This document shows positions 58,242-64,000 of a DNA stretch of 64,000 bases, in pieces. Each line of letters starts with the position of its first letter. Positions within the stretch are counted from its first letter, which is position 1. Made by a program: the position numbers and the translations under genes. The notes beneath the pieces are model-generated. The model was not told the DNA's origin. It saw nothing but the letters and a program-made list of their open reading frames with translations, and ran no database searches. Origin of the DNA: Syngnathus acus (lineage: Eukaryota; Chordata; Actinopteri; Syngnathiformes; Syngnathidae); NCBI RefSeq assembly GCF_901709675.1, contig NC_051093.1, positions 4,113,053 through 4,177,052 of the forward strand. Direction: 5' to 3'.

Positions 58242-61200
58242 GTTAATTCTTCATGATAAAAATCAAAAATATTTTGGAGGCTCTTTGTCACTGCCACTGT
58301 CAGCCAGATCGTGCAACGTTTCTTGTCCGCCGGTGGCGGCGGCGCTGGCCCGACGCCATGTCGCTTCCAAGCCGAGACTTAGACGGCAGCTGCGTCTCGG
58401 GCTCCAAAAGATGAGGGAAAAAGACATGATGTAATCACGGAGATCAAGAATTTGGAGTTGTCTGGCTGAAGCGACGCTTGGGACACTTCCAAAGAGAACA
58501 ACGGGCAGACTTCTATCAAAGCAAAATGAGAATCTCGCCGATCGCTCCGCTTCACTTGCGTCGCTATCTCATATCGGGTAAAATAAAGTTTGATTCCAGA
58601 CAGGTGGTTTTGACTCCAGAACCTCAGCGGGGGCCTGGGCTGACAGTTCCACTTGAAACGCGTCTGTAAATGTGAGCTTTGACTGTCAGCGTCACGTCCC
58701 CGCTGGTGTGTCACTTACGCTTCAAACGTTTTTAGCTATTGACTTATTCATCGCCGTCTCTTTACATATTTCATATGGCGCGTCTTCTTACTTGCGGGCG
58801 GGCCACCGGTGACCTCCATAACCGCCAAATCCGAACGGCCACGAGACGATATGATCGGCAAACAAAAGAGTTCTCACACGTCGTTGACGAGGTGGTCGGT
58901 CGTTTGAACGATCGTCACCCGCATCGTTTCTGTATCATCGTTTTGTTTCATCAATCACTCGTCGGAGACTGCAGCCGCTTGTGATTGTAACGATTGCACT
59001 TTGATTTGTCGCGTTAATACATCAGCTTTTCGGTGCCAGCTCGTCTTTAATCGCGCTAGCGCTGACCGGCATTAATCATCCAAACGGCTCTCCCGAGGTA
59101 ATTAACGCCTCGATTATAGACAGTTGATTGTCGCACTGGCGGACGTGACGATTTTTCTCCGATTATATATCAACGAGTCACTGTCTGGCTATTTGATCTT
59201 GGCATTTTATGGCAAACTTTTAAATCTCGACTCTAGCAGATTAGTTTCCTCCTCCCCAGTATTTCTTTTTGCGGCTAGTGCCGCGCCTTTTCACTCAGCC
59301 ATCAAAAGATCTTGATGGTTTGACAGGTCGGGCCTGAGAAGCTCGCCGCCTCCCTCCAGACGCCCCCTCCCCCAAATGTTTTTCGCCCCATTTTCAGGGC
59401 TTTTCCATGGCAACTTGGATCCGGTGAGCAGGCGAGAGGTCTCCAGTGGAAGCGCAAACGCTGCTGTCAGCTGACGGGGAGACGAAGACAAAAGGGAAAG
59501 TTAGACGGGAAGTTAGCAGTTACGGGGGGGTGAAATAGAAATTATAAAATTAAATTGCTGTTGTCCAATATTATTGAGAGAATGATCAGGAAACAAGCCA
59601 GTGTTGTGGCAACTTACTCTTATTGTCGACTTCCTGTTTCAACTCGTACAGCTTCCCATTAGGCACATCAAAGTGTCACACCTCCTCAGAAGATCTAACC
59701 CACATTTTGCTCTATTTGAAGAGGTCCTGAGCTAAAAACATGCGTCCCTCCGTTTCAAAGTTAGAAAGCCCTGGTGTCATTCCTTCTCAAGCAATTGCCC
59801 GCATGGCTTCCCAGGACTCTGCCCCTCTCTGCTCTTTGTCCCCCCACCCCCCTCTTGCAACTTTAAAGTCGGGCTACGCTCGCTCTTTGGGTAGGATTAC
59901 GGCGGAATCCCGACGGTTTGAAACAGTCACACTCTGCCACTCAAAGCCAGGCATTTTTCTTTGCGGCGTTTATTAAAGGAGCTCTGCGGTGACAAGTGAA
60001 GCGTTTTGCAGCACCCGAATGAGGGATACAGAAGAGCTTCCGACCACTTTTTTTTTGGAGGTGGGGGTGGTGGGGGGCTCAGGGATACAACATCCTACAA
60101 AGGATCACAAAGAAGCTTACGGTCAGGAACCTGTGGGATGCAATTAAGTGGAAACAATTAAATGCATTTCCTCTTAACAATGATTGGGGGAAAAAATCTG
60201 ATCGACACTATGAGTGCGTCATGGCAACCAAAACACACTCATTGTACTCATTGTATTTTTTTTTATTAATTAATTATTATTTTTTTTATATTTATTTATT
60301 TTGCCATGTCAAAACAAATAAAGTGTGTGCCCGAGGCTCTGAGTTAGACCCCGCTCTCCCAAAAATCTGGTCTGATTGTTAACTTCCTGTTTTGACATCA
60401 CACAGGCTTTTGCCTAAAAATATTACTATTTATTTTATTATTAATTATGAGTTATTTGAATTATTTTTCATTATTTATTTTCTTTTTTTTCTCCTCTGCT
60501 GTAACCAACTATAAATAATCCCACCTAAGAGGATATGTGTTAGGCCTTAAAACACCTTGCGGTTCTGCAATCCACCTTAAGAACATCACGCGAACGGGCT
60601 GGGACTGTCAGACTTACTGTTTATCTATTTCTTCTCGCACTCCTAGCTCATTAGCGAACGCTTGGTGCAAATATGGATCCGATCCACCGCGATCCATCAC
60701 TTGTGACACGTACACACTGTAATCTATTTTAAACAGCGGGCTATGATGCTGATGATGCATGGCAGAAGAGGGGATATTGTCTGCACATTTATGAGTGTGT
60801 ATATTGATCATCAATTTTATCCCGCCTCCCTCGCCGCCAAGGCTTTATATGCAGTCACGGCGTATTGACAACCCGAACCTGTTAGACTGGAAGCGGGCTA
60901 AATTGAAACATGATGATGGAGACCCTTCTAATAAAGGCCACTTAGTGCAGCATCAGTGGAGAAGAGTAAATCGTTCCAAAACTTTGTGCGTATCGATCCG
61001 TCGCGGTCGAGAGCCATCGCGGTTTGCTCGACCGAGCCGGAGGGGGGGATGATAGCTGCCGTCTTGTTTAACCTTTGAGGATGAAGCAATAGATCACAAC
61101 ATTGAGGAAAAAGTATGTTTAAGAGTTTGATTAGAAGAGACAGATGGCCTGAACATTTACGAGGATGGCTCGTCGGGTCTTGGTATTATTTTTTTGTGAC

Positions 61201-64000
61201 GACATCATTGGAGATTTTCTAGAGAACATTTTTCAAAGGGCTGACGATTTTGCCCGATATTTTATCAATGGTGCTTAGTCGTTATTTCTCTGAGATGTCT
61301 AAATGTGTCTGAAAATAATCCAAGATGCCATTGCCTCCAAGCCTGTGAATTCCTCACCATCCTTTGGAGATACCCGTAGCCTTTCTTCTCACGCCCAGCC
61401 CCTGTTGCCGACAATCTCGATCCGCATTCTGGTTTGAAGGCGCTGCCAGGTGCCGCTGGCTCCAACCATATGTCCTCCGAAACCATCGAGGGAGGGGAAA
61501 ATGGCGCTGGGGTCCGGGATCAAAATCTGGAGCCACCTCTAAGAACGACCCGATGTGAAACTCTACTCCGATAACACGTGGCCCCGACGCAAAGCCGGCG
61601 GAAATTCGTCCCTGGAGCAAAGGTCCGCTCCGCCTACCCCCTTGGGCTTGGGGCGGGAAATGACGGATCCTATTTCCGAGAGCCAATTGTCTTGGAGAAA
61701 GTCTGTGACCATTTGAGTTCATTGTGTTCCCATCTTCCTCTGTCAGGAAGTCTCCGCTCTGTCTGTTTCTGATCCAGCGATGCGATTTCGTGTCGAGCGC
61801 AGTCACGCTACCCCCAGGTGGGGCCTGTGAGCCTGCTGATAGTCAAGCCTTTTGCACACTCACAATGTAAGACTTGCATCAGAGTTGGAGAAGTACTACA
61901 GATTCCGGTGATCGAGCCAAAATGTTTTCATCACTTCTAAAAGTGAGCAAGATTGCAGATTTCTCCATGTCTGCAAAAATTGGAGTACATAAACATTGAA
62001 GACGCGGGTTCTTGCACTGTGAGGGTAAGACCTCTGTTTTCACATGAGCCACTCTGCCCACATTAAAAATATCTTTTGCCCTTTCAGAGACCAAGATAAT
62101 TCCCGAAGTTACGAGCAGAGGCACGCTTTTATGAGGGGAAAAAACATCAGCCGCCACCTCTGAAATGAAAAAGCCTTGAAAGCGGTCTGCCACCCTGCAG
62201 GACAGCTGCTCGGAGACATGTTTGACAGAAGTGGCAGGTACTTGACCTTCTTCTCTGGCTTTTTCCACTCCCCTCTTACTTCCAAGCGGCCTGTTTTGCG
62301 GCGCCCCGGGTGACCGCTGTCGCCATCGCCGCGTGTCCCGCTCTGTTTGCTTGTATTTATTCAACTTGAAAACTGTCAGATGAAAGTGTGTCAACAAAAA
62401 CAGATGTACTAGCTTACATGGCTAATATGAACTTGGAACTACAATGTCGATGATAGAGTCTTATCATGTCCATAATGAACACGGTAGGGCTCTATTCAAA
62501 GGCACCGGGAAATATATTTAAAACAAAACTAGAGTATCAAGTAGAAAACAAAAACTGTCCTCCGCAGTCCCCAAAAAAAAGAAAAAGGCGCCTTGTTAGC
62601 TAGCTGTTGCATATTAAAGCCGAGGCCACAGATACGGTTGAGTGAAGGGATTGCTCAGTCGCGAACGAGTCAGGACAAAGGCGGGATGGCTCATTTATTT
62701 TTTCCATCTCCCTCGCTCTCGCTTGCTGAAGATGACGGCATCACAACAACATCCTCGAGGTGAATCAAAGGTGAGCGTACAGTGGCCGACGGGGCCCTGG
62801 GGGTCGTCTACTGTATTGAAGTTGCGTTTCACCAACACGAGGAAATCGGGTAAATTTTTTACAGCCTTGATTTCCATTTTATTTTATTTTTTTCCCGCCA
62901 GACGATGTCCCGTGTACTCATCTCGGCTAACAATAGGCGAAATGTCAGCTTACTTTCAGCCGGCTCTAAATTAAACATTCAACCTTCCCGAGTACACGCT
63001 TACAGAGTTCCATTGCACTTATTCAACTAGTTTGCAAAATTTCCCACCAAAATGAAGCGCAGTTTTATTTATTAATTTTTTTATGCAGCAATACACAACG
63101 CCAGCTTTTTTGACTTTCTTCTGCCGTCTGATGTCACATGCCTGTTAGAGTAATGGTCAAGAAAGTCGACTTAATCCAGTGGGGCTAAGGGGGGGGGATA
63201 TTTTATTAATGGCAACTATTAATATTCCATCGCAGTGGGTGTGTTTCTTTTTGCAGAAGCATAATGAATAACTGAACACCTCCATCGTAGCAGGCTCCTC
63301 GGCATGAATATTCAGTGAGACGCACATTGAAACACATCCCACCCGAGCTCCATTTTCCTCCCGGGAGCACCGAAAGTATCCCGGATGCCTTTTCCGATCA
63401 GATGTTTGGTGGTGGGATTCATTGATTCCTCTTGTGTGGATTTGCGAGGGTATTTAACTGATTGATTAATCGGAAGCCCCCAGGGCCGATACGGCCGATT
63501 GATCGAGTGCGGTCACCGTCGGGTCGCGAAAAATTAAGCAAGTCAAATCGAGTTCCCGTTAAAGCAGATGTTCTTTTTAAAATTACAAAATCAATGTGCC
63601 GAAAATGTATGTCAGGCAAGTCAAAGTCGTGACGAGTCCTAAAATTGATGACGGGTCAAATCATGTCACCCAAATCCTCCACCTACCGCCACTTCCTGTC
63701 CTTGGTCTGTCTGGAGCCTTTTCCGTGAATTTATTTATCTTCGCTCAAGATAACCTTCACAGTGTTCAATAATGTCAAGATGGTGATATTCAGTAGATCC
63801 AACAAAAGCTTCCTTGTAAGCCTGCAAGAATTATATCTTTCGCTGAGCCCATGTGATGGAAACATACCATGTGCCGGCTAAGAACAATGGAAACAAAATA
63901 ATAATGAATAAAATAGGAAGACAACAGAGTCTTTGCGATCAATAAAGTGCTGTATAAGCATCCAAACATGCCAATTCTGGGCAATAAATAAGACATCTGT

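Larger units (their letters stand above)
44976..64000. other. 19-kb region without recognisable genes
   Basis: No conserved protein segment with splice sites was found on either strand. In particular I saw no exons of dbf4b, the next gene in mammals. The longest frames (172 aa at 61879-62397 minus, 150 aa at 61354-61806 minus, 144 aa at 51175-51609 minus) look like chance openings. The DNA alternates AT-rich tracts with GC-moderate blocks rich in TAAT-type homeodomain words (for example 53980-54600, 55240-55660 and 58980-59130), a texture seen in regulatory gene deserts. It also holds microsatellites, one MITE and degenerate repeats. Confidence 0.5.

Noticed and set aside
61879-62397. 172-aa minus-strand open frame near the right end
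   Set aside because: No known family; isolated from any exon-like neighbours.
1-64000. CRISPR array, prokaryotic operon, phage or toxin system
   Set aside because: The window has spliced vertebrate genes and vertebrate repeats. No regular spaced repeats, prokaryotic genes or viral genes were found.

Overview
The window is nuclear DNA of a bony fish. Small introns, vertebrate-type spliced genes, hAT-type MITEs and vertebrate promoter motifs all point to a teleost, probably a compact percomorph-like genome; I cannot name the species. I reconstructed six protein-coding genes exon by exon. Every one joins into an open frame whose length is divisible by three, and five of the six carry introns.

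Layout. A DRAK-type death-associated kinase (stk17a-like, minus, 578-6544) is followed by 11 kb without a recognisable gene. Then comes a tight cluster: hsd17b1 (plus, 17793-19165; estrogenic 17beta-hydroxysteroid dehydrogenase), a divergent COQ10-family gene (plus, 20189-21661; coenzyme Q carrier) and a short myosin light chain kinase (minus, 21943-27526; Ig-Ig-FN3-kinase-calmodulin site-Ig). An 8.6-kb repeat-bearing spacer leads to the single-exon Wnt receptor gene fzd2 (minus, 36142-37776). Next are meioc (plus, 39632-42586; meiotic RNA regulator) and ccdc43 (minus, 43459-44975). The last 19 kb (44976-64000) shows no recognisable coding gene and looks like a gene desert with possible regulatory DNA.

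The order fzd2-meioc-ccdc43, with hsd17b1 nearby, matches what I recall of human 17q21. The stk17 and coq10 neighbours instead recall the FZD7-COQ10B-STK17B area of human 2q32-33, which belongs to the same HOX-bearing paralogon. The stk17 and coq10 copies here may therefore be ohnologs that mammals lost.

The most notable structures are these: a U12-type AT-AC intron in ccdc43; a 105-nt stop-free intron in meioc that could be retained in frame; a GC-AG intron in the MLCK gene; two convergent gene pairs whose polyadenylation signals lie within 10 to 36 bp on opposite strands; full palindromic CRE plus CCAAT motifs upstream of both stk17 and coq10; and hAT MITEs with perfect 8-bp target duplications, one carrying a nested LINE-like tail. 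I found no CRISPR, prokaryotic or viral system, and no tRNA or rRNA gene.
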